Position numbers and translations under genes: made by a program. From Agelaius tricolor (Eukaryota > Chordata > Aves > Passeriformes > Icteridae): a stretch of DNA of 64,000 nt. The notes beneath the pieces are model-generated. The model had not been told where the DNA came from. It saw only the letters and a program-made list of their open reading frames with translations, and searched no databases. Location of the stretch: positions 76,465,001 to 76,529,000 of the forward strand of contig JALJCS010000002.1 of NCBI GenBank assembly GCA_023055355.1, given 5' to 3'. Of this stretch, positions 29,901-54,674 are shown piece after piece (the stretch's first letter is position 1; the number at the start of each line of letters is the position of its first letter).

Positions 29901-31020
29901 TCATTAGATTGATTAATTTTGATTGATATATTAAATATATATATTCTTTCAGCTCAGGATGTTTGATGCAAACAATGATGGAAAATTGGAGCTTACTGAA
30001 CTGGCCAGGTATGTCTTCTGTTTCTTTTCACAACAAATATCATATACCAAGTGCTGTAATGGGAACAGTTAAATATTTTGACCTTTGTTTTTTTTTCTCT
30101 CCAAAGACTGCTCCCTGTACAGGAAAATTTTCTTATTAAATTTCAGGTATGAATATTCACATTCTTCAGGTAACCTGTTACGATCACACATAACTGGTGT
30201 CATTAATGGGTTTGTTTTCCTTTTGGTATTTAGGGTGTCAAAATGTGTGCAAAAGAATTCAATAATGCCTTTGAGATGTATGATCAAGTAAGTCTTTAAA
30301 AAATGTTTTTTATTAATGGTGTAGTTTATTGGCACTTATTTTCTGAATTTGTGAAGAACTAGCCATAACCTCTGGAATTAAAAATAAATGTTAAAACTTA
30401 TCTTTAATGGTATTTTTCAGGATGGCAATGGCTATATAGATGAAAATGAACTTGATGCCCTACTGAAGGATCTCTGTGAAAAGAACAAAAAGGTAATCCT
30501 AGAGGGCTTCTTTCCCCTTAGAGATTAGATTTAATTTGGATTTTAAGGACGCTTTAATCCACCCTAATAAGATAAATATAGAGCTTCTAAGTCATAATTC
30601 CTGAAGTCAAAGTACAACTAAAAATTGTGGTGGAAATAATAGCAGTGTAAATCCTGAACTAAGGAAGTTGTGATTACAGTTACACTGTCAAGAGCTTGCT
30701 TGCTTCTGAGACACCAGCTAGCAGCAAGCTAACACATGGCTATCATATAATGGATAACATACAAATATATAAAAAGCATTTTAGTGTGTTACTGTTGGAC
30801 AGGCTGAGAATACTTGAGATTTTTTCTCATTTCCTGCCATTGGAAGTAAACTTGTTCATGCTGATAACTAAACAGGATTATAAAGCATTATCTGTTCTTT
30901 AAATAGGAACTAGACATTACCAACCTTGCAACATACAAGAAAAGCATCATGGCCTTGTCTGATGGAGGAAAGCTTTACCGAGCAGAATTGGCTCTTATTC
31001 TCTGTGCTGAGGAAAACTAG
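14869..31020 (+). CDS. CALB1: Calbindin-D28k (CALB1), 11 coding exons, complete
   Basis: A cytosolic EF-hand calcium buffer and sensor of neurons and of calcium-transporting epithelia. Joined exons: 14869-14950, 15235-15311, 19770-19844, 24447-24530, 24619-24675, 27611-27688, 29953-30008, 30107-30146, 30234-30287, 30421-30492, 30907-31020. All introns are GT-AG, and the product is 262 aa, the usual vertebrate length. Six EF-hand units are present. Loops 1 (residues 25-36), 3 (112-123), 4 (156-167) and 5 (200-211) carry the D-x-D/N-x-D/N-G pattern with a Glu at position 12. Units 2 (near 67-78) and 6 (near 243-252) are degenerate, as known for this family. There is no signal peptide or membrane segment. 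The start ATG follows cgcccacc, a good Kozak context. A TATA box and CpG island lie upstream. The gene is tail-to-tail with DECR1. Identification is essentially certain from near-identity to avian calbindin. Confidence 0.98.
15235..15311 (+). CDS. CALB1: CALB1 exon 2
   Basis: Completes EF-hand loop 1 (GNGFMDGKE) and its exiting helix, and ends after Leu53. The acceptor is ttcag at 15230-15234 and the donor gtaggt. The 77 bases restore the frame left by exon 1. Confidence 0.97.
15312..19769 (+). other. CALB1: CALB1 intron 2
   Basis: The largest 5' intron (4.46 kb), AT-rich with no coding signal. It contains a 26-base poly(A) tract at 15727-15752 and a perfect C6/G6 inverted repeat at 17659-17675. 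No transposon with diagnostic ends was recognised. Confidence 0.9.
15727..15752 (+). repeat. Poly(A) tract
   Basis: Uninterrupted run of 26 adenines in CALB1 intron 2. It is probably a length-variable mononucleotide microsatellite. No retroposed gene was recognised upstream of it. Confidence 0.9.
19770..19844 (+). CDS. CALB1: CALB1 exon 3
   Basis: 25 codons, Asp54 to Glu78, covering the degenerate second EF-hand. The acceptor is tttgtag and the donor gtaaga. Both ends are in phase 0. Confidence 0.97.
24447..24530 (+). CDS. CALB1: CALB1 exon 4
   Basis: 28 codons, Leu79 to Gln106, the linker between EF-hands 2 and 3 ([15 protein letters not shown]). The acceptor is ttacag and the donor gtacag. 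Confidence 0.97.
24619..24675 (+). CDS. CALB1: CALB1 exon 5
   Basis: 19 codons, Thr107 to Lys125, containing the canonical EF-hand loop 3 ([12 protein letters not shown]). It lies only 88 bases after exon 4. The acceptor is attgcag and the donor gtaaac. Confidence 0.97.
25311..25702 (-). mobile_element. CR1 LINE fragment (3' part), minus strand
   Basis: About 390 bases in CALB1 intron 5. Read on the + strand it begins with tcacaaaatcacaggg and continues with sequence typical of the reverse complement of an avian CR1 3' end, including a degraded tail of ATTCTGTG type, a 'ggtcatctggtcc' block and 'ctcttctccaagctta'. It is a 5'-truncated, diverged copy without open reading frame, and its 3' end faces low coordinates. 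Confidence 0.8.
27611..27688 (+). CDS. CALB1: CALB1 exon 6
   Basis: 26 codons, Ser126 to Met151, the helix after EF-hand 3 and entry to EF-hand 4 ([17 protein letters not shown]). The acceptor is ttaacag and the donor gtaagt. Confidence 0.97.
27706..27758. repeat. Local tandem duplication in CALB1 intron 6
   Basis: The 17-mer cataatgggttaatggg occurs at 27706-27722 and again at 27742-27758, a 36-base period. It starts only 18 bases past the exon 6 donor. No function is evident. Confidence 0.65.
29953..30008 (+). CDS. CALB1: CALB1 exon 7
   Basis: Encodes Leu152 to Ala169 and two bases of Arg170, with the whole of EF-hand loop 4 ([12 protein letters not shown]). The acceptor is ctttcag and the donor gtatgt. 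Confidence 0.97.
30107..30146 (+). CDS. CALB1: CALB1 exon 8 (40 bases)
   Basis: A micro-sized exon completing Arg170 and ending at Gln183 ([14 protein letters not shown]). The acceptor is ccaaag and the donor gtatga. The intron before it is only 98 bases. Confidence 0.96.
30234..30287 (+). CDS. CALB1: CALB1 exon 9
   Basis: 18 codons, Gly184 to Gln201, the entering helix of EF-hand 5 and its first two loop residues. The acceptor is tatttag and the donor gtaagt. Confidence 0.96.
30421..30492 (+). CDS. CALB1: CALB1 exon 10
   Basis: 24 codons, Asp202 to Lys225, finishing EF-hand loop 5 ([10 protein letters not shown]). The acceptor is tttttcag and the donor gtaatc. Confidence 0.97.
30907..31020 (+). 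CDS. CALB1: CALB1 exon 11 (last coding exon)
   Basis: Encodes Glu226 to Asn262 and the TAG stop at 31018-31020. It carries the degenerate sixth EF-hand ([10 protein letters not shown]), which lacks the ligand spacing needed for calcium. The acceptor is aaatag. Confidence 0.97.
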   Translation, partial: ELDITNLATYKKSIMALSDGGKLYRAELALILCAEEN

Positions 31021-32890
31021 AGCTCTTCTATCATGTCCACTTAACTAGTGATGTACTCTACACAATAACTGTGCACTATAAGGGAGTAGGCTGTATTTTT
31101 AAACTGCATATAGAAAATTAGCCAGGATGTGTGGCACATTCCTTTCAGTTTGTTTCTATACTGTTTGTAATGTACAGTTTTTGTAACAATAAGATTGATA
31201 AAGAGAATGTCAGTGTTTGGGCCAGTCTATATATTCAAAAAGAAACTAAATATGTCAGGGTTGGTTTTGGTTGGGTTTTTGCTTTCATAAACACAGCTGG
31301 AGAAAAATTAAACCTGCTGACATTGTTGTGGTCATCATATCCTTTGACACTTGCGACATTTCTTGTTAAACTACATGACAAAAAGATCGACACATAAACA
31401 CATATCTTTCCCAAAACAAATAAATGTGGGATTTTTAAATATGAAACATGAATTCAGATTAAATATGATCTAGGTCTGAGGAAAGAGACATTGGCATGTC
31501 TGATTTCAAAAATTTAATAAGGCACTAAGAAATATTTTGAGTTGTTAAACCTCCCACTTACAGGTCTGTACTCTTTGCAGTCTTACAATTACTCTTCTCA
31601 CTGCGAATTCATAGCATATAGACAAAGCATTTATCTGGAATAGATCTCCATGCAGTAGTTGATAAAAATATAGTGTTCTCAATCTAGCTGTTTTACTGAA
31701 TTTAAACATAGGCACTTCAGAAATAAATGCCTTTAATCTGTCTTGAAATCCTGGCTAAATGACAGGTAGTATAGTTAATACACAGATTAACATATGATAT
31801 TATAAGTGTACCTTTCATGACTATTGCTGTGTCAGAGAATATGACAATCCATTTTCTAAACTATTTTCACATTTTGCAGGTTATAATTATTCTAGTAAAT
31901 TGCTGTTTTTACATCATATTCTGTGTAATCTATAATTAAATTTAATATCCTAAGATTATTGGTGTCTAGTTTGTGTATCTCCTGGATTCTTGTATCTGTA
32001 CCATGTAAAGGACAAACTGACTATTTTAAAAAATGTGCCTCCTTGGATCTTACACTGAATTATTAGTCTATCTCACTAGCATTAAAATTTGACATTAAAG
32101 GAAGAAAAAATAATACAGATTTTATAACAATTTAGTAATTTAGTTTACATTGTGGGCTCTGCTTTTTATTATATTAGAGATGTATTTTTTAAATGGGAAC
32201 TATACTATGAAGCAGCCCTATCTTCTTGCATCCTTGGGGTTTTTTTGGGCCTGGCTCCCTTTTTACTTTACACCAGTTTTATGCCAGACAACTTCATGAA
32301 TGTCCAGGCCACCACTCCCAGTAAGTACTGGAGAAGGAAGGAAACTGGGGTGTCTATTAATGCCAATAAACCTTTGCTGCCTCCATGTACAACTGTTTTG
32401 GAAGCAATTCCAGGTTAGCAGATTAGCTATACACAACTTCTCAGATGCACTTCTGTGTCTTATTTAACATATGTAAGCAAATGCATTTTATTTGAAATGT
32501 GTCTCAAACAATGAGGCTCAGTCCTTCAAGATTACAGTCAATGAACTCCCACTGAAATGAATCCTTGAATTCCTCAGTGAACTCAAGCAACTAAATACCA
32601 TTTCAGGAAAGGCCTAATGGCCTTGGGCTCTCTCCAGCCTGAGCCTCAGAAAGTTAAGGGGTAGGTGGTACTGAACGGGGTCTTGCTGGGAATAAAAACC
32701 ACACAAAAAACTAAAATAAGGTTAAGCCAGTTCATTCTCACTGTTTTACTCCCACTCCATGCACAGTGATTTAACGTCTTACCTGCTTGTCTCCTCTTTT
32801 CTCTATGCAATGTGAAATACAATTGTGTACATGAAGTAAAGGAAAAGTGAATCTGCCTATCAGTACAATAAATGATTGATATTGTTCATA
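31021..32890 (+). other. CALB1: CALB1 3' UTR (inferred extent)
   Basis: AT-rich sequence after the stop codon with AATAAA signals at 31419, 31722, 32365 and 32867, plus ATTAAA variants near 32081 and 32094. Avian calbindin mRNA is known to exist in several lengths through alternative polyadenylation, and these signals fit that. Which sites are used cannot be told from sequence. Confidence 0.6.
32867..32872 (+). terminator. CALB1: Distal CALB1 polyadenylation signal
   Basis: AATAAA followed within about 30 bases by T-rich sequence (gatattgttcatattgt), the usual downstream-element arrangement. It would give a 3' UTR of about 1.87 kb. Confidence 0.5.
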
Positions 32891-32899
32891 TTGTCCACT

Positions 32900-35800
32900 T
32901 GAAATCCTGGATTTTGCCTTATTTTAACATTTTAAAAGTATAAAGAAAAAAGCCCCAAACCTTGTGTGTAAAAATATGTTTGCTACATCATTACAGTGAG
33001 AGATGAAGCTTTTAAAGTGTTTTGACAGTCACCACAGAAATTGAAATCTGTCTTCCTGAACATAAGTAAAGGTAACTGTCACAAACCCGTTCTGAAGTCA
33101 CCCTTGTGCTACTGCTGCTGCCCACCAGCTGGCTCTGCTGCAGGACACAATGCAGAAAGTAGTCTCAGTCACCCACAGGCAGGGTGTTTCCTGCAGTTAT
33201 TTCTCTTAAGTAAAACTTGGATTAAAAGGCAGCAGTTCAGAACCCCAGTTCTAGCAAAGGTGCCTACTGTCAGTGCAAAGCAAATTGTGACAAGTACGGC
33301 TAAGACAAAAGTGCTGTAAAACCCCCTGGTTTTAAACTCTAAATCACTCCTGGGCAGACTGATTTTTAAATGTCAGGGCAGAACAAGGCATAATCACAAG
33401 AGAGGTAATGATAGGGAAGACTTCTTCTTCCTTCTGGTAGACATCTGGTGACCAAAGAAAAATCGTAGCATGTACGAAGATTATTTACATGATGTAGTTC
33501 AGATATGCCATATTCCAGCTAAACACAGAAACTGAGACAGAGCTACTTGGGATCCCCTTTACTGAAGCTATTAACCATTTTGCTGTCTATAAATACATAA
33601 TTTACTACAATAAACACACAAAGAAACACTCAAGCTAACAAATACCAAAACTCACTGTCCTACAAATTACAAGTATGCTGTAAAATATTTTAGCCCATTC
33701 TAGTTTAAATATGTACAGATTAAAACTTAATGTAGCACTAGGTAGTCAAATCAAAGAAGGTGACCTTCTAGACATTTTAGAGCACAAACCAGCAAACTGA
33801 AAGAAAAATAACAGTAGTAATGATGAGGCCCTTCAAAGCCTTGGCATTATAAATGCAGTGTTTGCTGACAGAAGTAAACCTTAACAGTACCAGGTCAGGC
33901 AGAGTGAGTGCCTGCTTCCACCTAGGCCCACAGCAATGTCCACCAGGGCACCTCAGGGACCATTAACACTGCCCAGCTAACCATTCTGGAGAACACCATG
34001 TGAATTTCCACCAACAACCTAATCAGGATTGAACACAGCCCTTGAAGCAGATACATTGGCTTTCTTTTGTTCACTGCTTCACTGTTCTGTCATCAACAGT
34101 TCATGTGCAGTATCATAGCACTGATCTAATCTTCCCTGTTTAGAACTTAGTTATCCACCTTCGACAATATTACCCACACAAGCTGATGAAATTTCTAAAC
34201 ACTATATTCCATGGGCAAATGTCTAATACAGACCGGGGTGCTGACAGTCATCAGCACTTTTATGCAAAATGAACCTCATCAATGAATAAAATACATACAC
34301 ACTGCTGCTAAACTCCCCTTAAACCTCAGTTAAGGCTGTGTTTCTTTACATAAAGTTTGCTTTTTCTGATTTTTACTAAGCCCTCATCAGAATCATGGTT
34401 ATAGCCCCTGGTTATGGAGGGCAACTGAAATCCACTCCTACTTACCGAGGTTTTGAAAAGATACAGAATACATACTTGGGCACCTGAATATACATGGCCT
34501 GATTTTCTGAAGTGTTGAGCACCTCCAATTCCCTATGAAATCAATTGAAGTTGTTCTTCAGCAACTAAAAGCAGGTCAGTGCACTCAAATCCCAAAGACT
34601 ATTTTATTTTATTGCATATTAAATTATTGCATATTAAAAGACTGTGGGGTTACCTTTGTTCAAGTGGCACTACTTATTTAGCAGTTGCAACACAAGATGT
34701 TATATTGGAGGAAGACAATGGTACAAAGTTTCTTGCAGTTCAGTGTCTTTAGTTACATGTTATCAGTATGGGGAAAAAAAGAAAATAAAAATGAGCAGTT
34801 CACATGAATTTGGAAGCCAGTACGGACAGCTAGGAACTCACAGTTCCCTCAAACAGTATCATCTTCTGTTTGTAAAGCAATCCTCAACTTGGGAAATGGA
34901 AGAAATATTCTCAACAGTAATTAAAACATTAAAGAGGAGAGAGTTCCCAGAACTAGGAGAACTAAAGACTGACAGCAGTTCTGGTATCATAATGAAGAGG
35001 AAATACAATAGATTTCTCTCATTTGCAATCTTAAATGATTTTCATAACTCGTTGATAAGCCTCTACTATAGCACAATAACACTTTTGCAGCACTGAATTA
35101 ATCTAATAAATTTTAACAGGTTCCAAAGACAGTAAATCACCAGCAGAAATAAAAAGGGTAATTTAAAGATTTAATTAAGCAGACAAGATGTACTTTTCAG
35201 TTGAAAACAAACAATGAATCCTCTTTGTGGGTGTCTCCAAGTTGAGTTCATGGAAGCTACACCACCTTCCACTAATGGACCATGCAAAAGTCATTTTTAA
35301 AAAGGTATTTGGATTTTAGGGAAACATCCTTGTGACTCATGAAAATTAAATTGCCTCTGCACCCCTACTGACTCCTGTTGCAATCTCCAATATACACCAT
35401 CACCTTTTCTGACTCATTTCTCCATGATCCTGTCCCTCCAACTTCATAAAATGATTTTGCCACAAAGCAATACTTTTTTTATCCTTCCCTTTACATTGGG
35501 TCTCACTGGCAATCTCAGGGTGAGAAATGTAATAACCTCAGGGCAAATATGCCAGCCTAAGACAGCAAAGACCCTACCTCTCCTGCCAGTTTAGCTATGT
35601 TTGGAATAAAGTAGCTGTGATGACTGTGCTTTGTTTCAGTCTGTGAGTAATACAAAGCTGTGGGGCATGCTTATGGATTGGACACCTCTTGGGTTTTAGC
35701 AGTATTTTATGCCTTTTTCAGGACAGTCTAATCCTCATCAGCATTTAGGAACAGCTTCTTTGGGAGTTTCCAAATCAGACACTGCCTGGGTTAAGTAGTA

Positions 35801-38570
35801 GCTATAAAGCTTTCTCGTATTCTTTCCCTGAGTTCAGATATCATGGGTTGCTACTTCAGTAACAATTACACTGTATTTAAGCAAAACATAAACTTGAGAT
35901 GTTTAGGATTCATGTCTTCATAGTAATGTTTCTTTCCTGTCCCTACCAAGTCTAAGAACTTTTATTGAAGAAAATGTGTCCCAGCCAGACTATTCCATTC
36001 TCCTGTAGCAGTGGATGACAAGATCAGTTATGTTTTCTCACTTAACTAAGTCTATATATTAGCAAGTATTTTGTAAGTTAAGTAACATATAACCCTTAAA
36101 ACAGTAAATGCCATTTCTAAAATCTACATATTTGTCAAGACAAAATGTTCAGCATCTAAAAGCAACTAACTTGTGAAGTTTGAAATAGATGTCACTGGCA
36201 TAAGCAAGATAAAAGATACCCTATTCTTATTATAGATGCTCATTAAAACTTAAAACGTGCTTTCTAGTTCCATCGCTTTAAAAATAGGTTTTTTGTCACT
36301 TTACAATTAATAATTCATTTAGCTATGAACAGTTAACAGGTAGAAGACTTCAGAAGCAGTATCCATTTCTACAAATGACATTCTGTTAGTAAATAAATCC
36401 CCAGTATCTCTTTGCAAGACAGGCTTTAAGAGGCCTCCCTTCAATATTCTGACAATGTCAGATGAAGCAAAATCTGCTGTTGTGTTACCATTATTTTATA
36501 CACAGGGAAGAGATCTATATGACAGGCAGAAGTGCTTCCTAGCACCCAAAACCAAGTACAAACTGGATCCCAACTTCATGTTAAGACTTGGAATATGCCT
36601 CTTTCTTGATCTTTCCCACCTATGCCCCACACAGGACCTCTTTTGTGAGCTAGAAGGAACTTGCCAGTCTTCTTGCTTCACATGACCAGCTCTGAGGGAA
36701 CACTGCACAGTACACCTGTCCTGCTGTTCACAGGCTACAGAAATCACTTTAGGTCACATGGAGTCCATGGCAATTTCAGAGATTGAACCATTGAGATAGT
36801 AATCTACAGTCTCAGTCCAGTACTTCAATCACACAACACACCTAGCTATAGTAAGTCACAGAAACCCACAGATGCAAGAGACTGATAGGAACTTATTTTT
36901 ATTGACAGCCTGTCACCAGAGGATAACCTGCTAGGCATTCCAGAGAAATAACTGATGTTACCACACCTCACAAACATACATTTTTCTCTGAAGCACTTTT
37001 TTTTAAATGTCAAAAGTCTCATATGCAACTGTGTCCCATACAAGGAGACAATATAATTATATGCAAAGGATGACAAGCAAAAAACAGTATATATGGGCCT
37101 AACTTCTCAATTAAATAACTTTTTGAGGAAAAGACATGGCTGTCATGTCAGAATTTGATCTTGACAACACACCTACCAAGCTCAAGTTACCATAAAAATG
37201 CTTTACATTGTGCTCAAGAACACCTTGAAGGCTGCTCCAATAAACACATTTGTTTTTTTGATTTGTTTTATTATCAGTGGCTGTTCAATCCCACAGAGAA
37301 CCATCACTCACAGGAGAAAGGCACATGGAAGCCTGCACTAATACAGTCCACACTTTGAGCAGAATACATCTTAGCTTGCTTCAGATTTGTAGTAAGGCAA
37401 TCAAGTGACTTCAAAGTCAGATGTTGGCACATGTTAAGTATGCCCTGGATTGTGTGGAAAAATACATGACTGCCACCATCACCTGAAGGAAGACATCCTT
37501 ATATTGATTCTATTGTCCTGACTCTTAAATCACTCTATCAGTCTCAAAGCACATAAAACTATGTACATGCTTGTATGTGGTGACCGGCTGGAGCTCTAGT
37601 AAACACAAAAAAAACCAACAAAAAACCAAACCAAAACAAAACAAAAAAAAAGCAAGCATTGATTTCAGGTTGTAAAGGCCAGAGGCTGATAATTTCTTTG
37701 AAGAATTCCAGCCATTGTCTGAGACATGAGGGACAAAATCTACCAACTCTGTAAATTTGGATAAAAGAGGAAGAACAAATTTTTTATCACCTGTTTATCT
37801 GGAATGGATAAATTGACTAGATTCAGAAGTAATGCCATCTAAAAGTTTCTTTAGTACCAGCTTGTGAATGCAAATGAAACCTAGGGATTTTTTGTACATT
37901 TCAACAAATGAGGTTTCAACACTTTCAGTCCCAATATACCGGCATCCCTTTAACAGTCTTAAAAAAACTGCTTTTTATGGAGAGCTGCCATAGTCACACA
38001 TATGTAATAACAAATGATTTTCAGCTTCTCATTTTCAAGAACATTAACTTCATCATGACAAAGAGCAAGCTCCTTAGAAAGGCACAGCAGGTCTGTAAAT
38101 GCCATTTTTAAAGTTCAGAAAAAGATAATTAACAGACTGAAAATGTCACAAAAGATGAGACCAAGACAGTTAGGCATTTCAAGATTTCCTAAGTAACCAC
38201 AGGAGTTACATCTTTTCTCAGTGTATGTAGTCCTGCTAATAATGTGAAACTGTATCTGCAAGTTTAGAATTTCTTATTGAAGTGTGAAGATTAGGACTTA
38301 GTAGTTTGTTTCTCTCTTCAGATTAATGATTACATTCAGTTATGATAGTACTGAAATGCTATTGGTATTACAATATTAATAGACACTTGCATATATATGA
38401 GAAAAAAAATCCTCAGAAGATCAAAAAAAAAAAAAAAGGCTGATTGTAGACCATAGCATGGCTATGTAAAACAATCTAAAGACCAATGAAATATTAGTGA
38501 CCAACTGTTGCTCACTATTGGCAACAGAACAGATTTTACATTGGAAAAATATACAAACTATATTCAAAAT
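32900..38570. other. Intergenic DNA between the 3' ends of CALB1 and DECR1
   Basis: About 5.7 kb of AT-rich sequence between convergent genes. Open frames reach 150 codons (34644-35096) but are low-complexity or cysteine-rich, have no recognisable domain, and are not preceded by a promoter-like island. Simple A-rich tracts occur near 37604-37650 and 38425-38438. No transposon with recognisable ends was seen. Confidence 0.7.
37604..37652. repeat. A/C-rich low-complexity tract
   Basis: Imperfect runs of A interrupted by single or paired C (units like aaacc and aaaac). A similar tract occurs at 43209-43258. Simple-sequence DNA. Confidence 0.7.
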
Positions 38571-38588
38571 ACAACAATTTCAAAATAT

Positions 38589-38594
38589 TTTATT
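38589..38594 (-). terminator. DECR1: DECR1 polyadenylation signal
   Basis: tttatt on the + strand is AATAAA on the DECR1 strand, 112 bases after the DECR1 stop codon. It would give a short 3' UTR of roughly 130 bases. It is the first canonical signal after the stop. Confidence 0.7.
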
Positions 38595-38705
38595 GAAATT
38601 AGCATAAAAAAGATTTTGAAGGCTATTTCTCAATTGGTTATTTCTAAATATTAATGAAAAAGTAGTGGTTCATTTCCAAGAATCTCCACCATAAAGTTAT
38701 GTACT

Positions 38706-53274
<14,569 letters not shown>

Positions 53275-53506
53275 GTTCCGCGCCGCGCTCTGCGCCTGCT
53301 CCGTGGGGAGGAGCGGCGGGCGCCGGGCGAGCACCGAGAGCCGCGGGCGTCGGGGAACCGGCGAGACCGCCCCCGCCCCAGGTGCTGCAAAACGTAGAAT
53401 ATGTAAAAATTTTCTTTAAAAAGGACGGTCTTTGATCCTTGATCTTTGTATACTTTCAAGCCTAATCAACAAGAAAGGAGCAAACAAGTTCTAAGCGATG
53501 TCCAGG

Positions 53507-54060
53507 TGAAATACAAATTATTTATCGGTGGAATTGCCTTGCTAAGGCTTAGGGCTTGATACGTTTCAGTGATCTCAGACCTAGAGAGAGATTAACAAAA
53601 CTTGGGAAGAGAGATGTACTACTGACACTGGACACAAAGAATGCAGAATTTATGGGCTACAAGGGCATTTGGCAGAATCCCCATGATAAACAAAATCTAA
53701 TAAAGGCAACTTTGCAACTTCGCTCAGATCAGGTCTGACTGGGTATTTCTGACAGGGGAGATTACCCAGTGACCCAAAAGAAGAGAAAGACTGAGTATAA
53801 GGACTAAACGGCAGGAGAGGTGAGAGAATCATTAACCAAAGAACATAGAACGCTAATTAATGAGAGAACTAGGTAACTGGTAGGCAATGAACATGAATGC
53901 CCTTTTTTGCTAAAATGTTTAAATAGTAAAAAGTTTTGGTTTCCTTGTGCTGGCCGTGTGGATTTGTCACCCAACACGCCTTTCTGCACAGAACTGTAAA
54001 TAAATCAAATGTGGATTGGCCTCGTGCACACCAGGTGAAAGAACCTATTTTGGAACAACA
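53507..54060 (+). mobile_element. Probable solo LTR (ERV), plus strand
   Basis: A 554-base AT-richer block between two CpG islands. It starts TG and ends CA, and is flanked by a 4-base direct repeat cagg (53503-53506 and 54061-54064). Inside are a TATA-like tttaaatag near 53918 and AATAAA at 53999-54004, about 80 bases apart, the usual promoter-R-polyadenylation spacing of an LTR. About 55 bases of U5-like sequence follow. No internal retroviral sequence adjoins it. The family is not identified. A 4-base duplication can occur by chance, so boundaries are tentative. Confidence 0.5.
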
Positions 54061-54140
54061 CAGGGGCACCTTCTCGGCCACAGCCACTCCGAGAGCCGCG
54101 GGAGAGCGCCCGCCCCGACCCCGCCTCGGCTTCGCCTGGG

Positions 54141-54300
54141 CCCCGCCCCAGCCCCCGGGCCCCGCCCCGGGCCCCGCCCCAGCCCCCGGGCCCCGCCCCG
54201 AGCCCCGCCCCAGCCCCCGGGCCCCGCCCCGAGCCCCGCCCCAGCCCCCGGGCCCCGCCCCAGCCCTCCGGCCCCGCCCCAGCCCCCGGGCCCCTTCCCG
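54141..54300. repeat. GC-box minisatellite upstream of NBN
   Basis: A tandem array built from a 19-base unit (agcccccgggccccgcccc) and a 12-base spacer (gagccccgcccc or gggccccgcccc), giving three 31-base compound units and then 19-base units. Nearly every unit carries the CCGCCC Sp1/KLF core. Degenerate copies continue to about 54450. Confidence 0.85.
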
Positions 54301-54643
54301 GCCTCTTCCAGGCCCAGCCCCAGCCCCGGCTCCGCCCTGGCCCTGTCTCGGCCTCGCCCCAGCCTTGGCCCCGCCCTCGGCCCCGCCTCTGCCCCGCCCC
54401 GCCTCCGTCTCGGCCCAGCTCCCGGCCCCGCCCAAGCTCCCGGCCCCGCCCCGCGCACGCGCGCCGGCCCACGGCTGCAGAGGTAGCGCGAGGCCAGTAG
54501 GCGGCGCCCTCGGTCGCGTCCCTCCCCTTATCCCGGCCCGGCGCGCGGGCTCGCGGCGGCAGCGGCAGCGGCAGTTCCCGGGATTTTCTCTCCCCGGCCC
54601 GGCCTTGTCCGGGTCGCCGGGGGCTGCCGGGCGGAGCTCCAGG

Positions 54644-54674
54644 ATGTGGAAGCTGGTGCCCGCTTCGGGAAAAG
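54644..54674 (+). CDS. NBN: NBN exon 1 (coding part)
   Basis: 31 bases encoding [10 protein letters not shown] and the first base of Gly11. The donor is gtgagg. It is six bases shorter than the human coding exon 1, a two-residue difference in the variable Pro/Ala/Gly stretch. Confidence 0.95.

Larger units (their letters stand above)
53275..54643. promoter_or_regulatory. Divergent DECR1-NBN intergenic interval
   Basis: 1369 bases between the two start codons. It consists of DECR1 promoter sequence, an AT-richer middle that appears to be a solo LTR (53507-54060), a GC-box minisatellite and the NBN CpG island. The head-to-head arrangement is conserved in human, so shared regulation is possible but not shown here. 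Confidence 0.65.

Noticed and set aside
34644..35096. 150-codon open frame between CALB1 and DECR1
   Set aside because: No domain, promoter-like context or splice partners. Length is within chance for this much AT-rich sequence, and I recognise no family.
53302..53334. Upstream in-frame ATG at 53334 as the DECR1 start
   Set aside because: It would add 20 residues not found in known DECR1 proteins. The ATG at 53274 gives a normal-length presequence.
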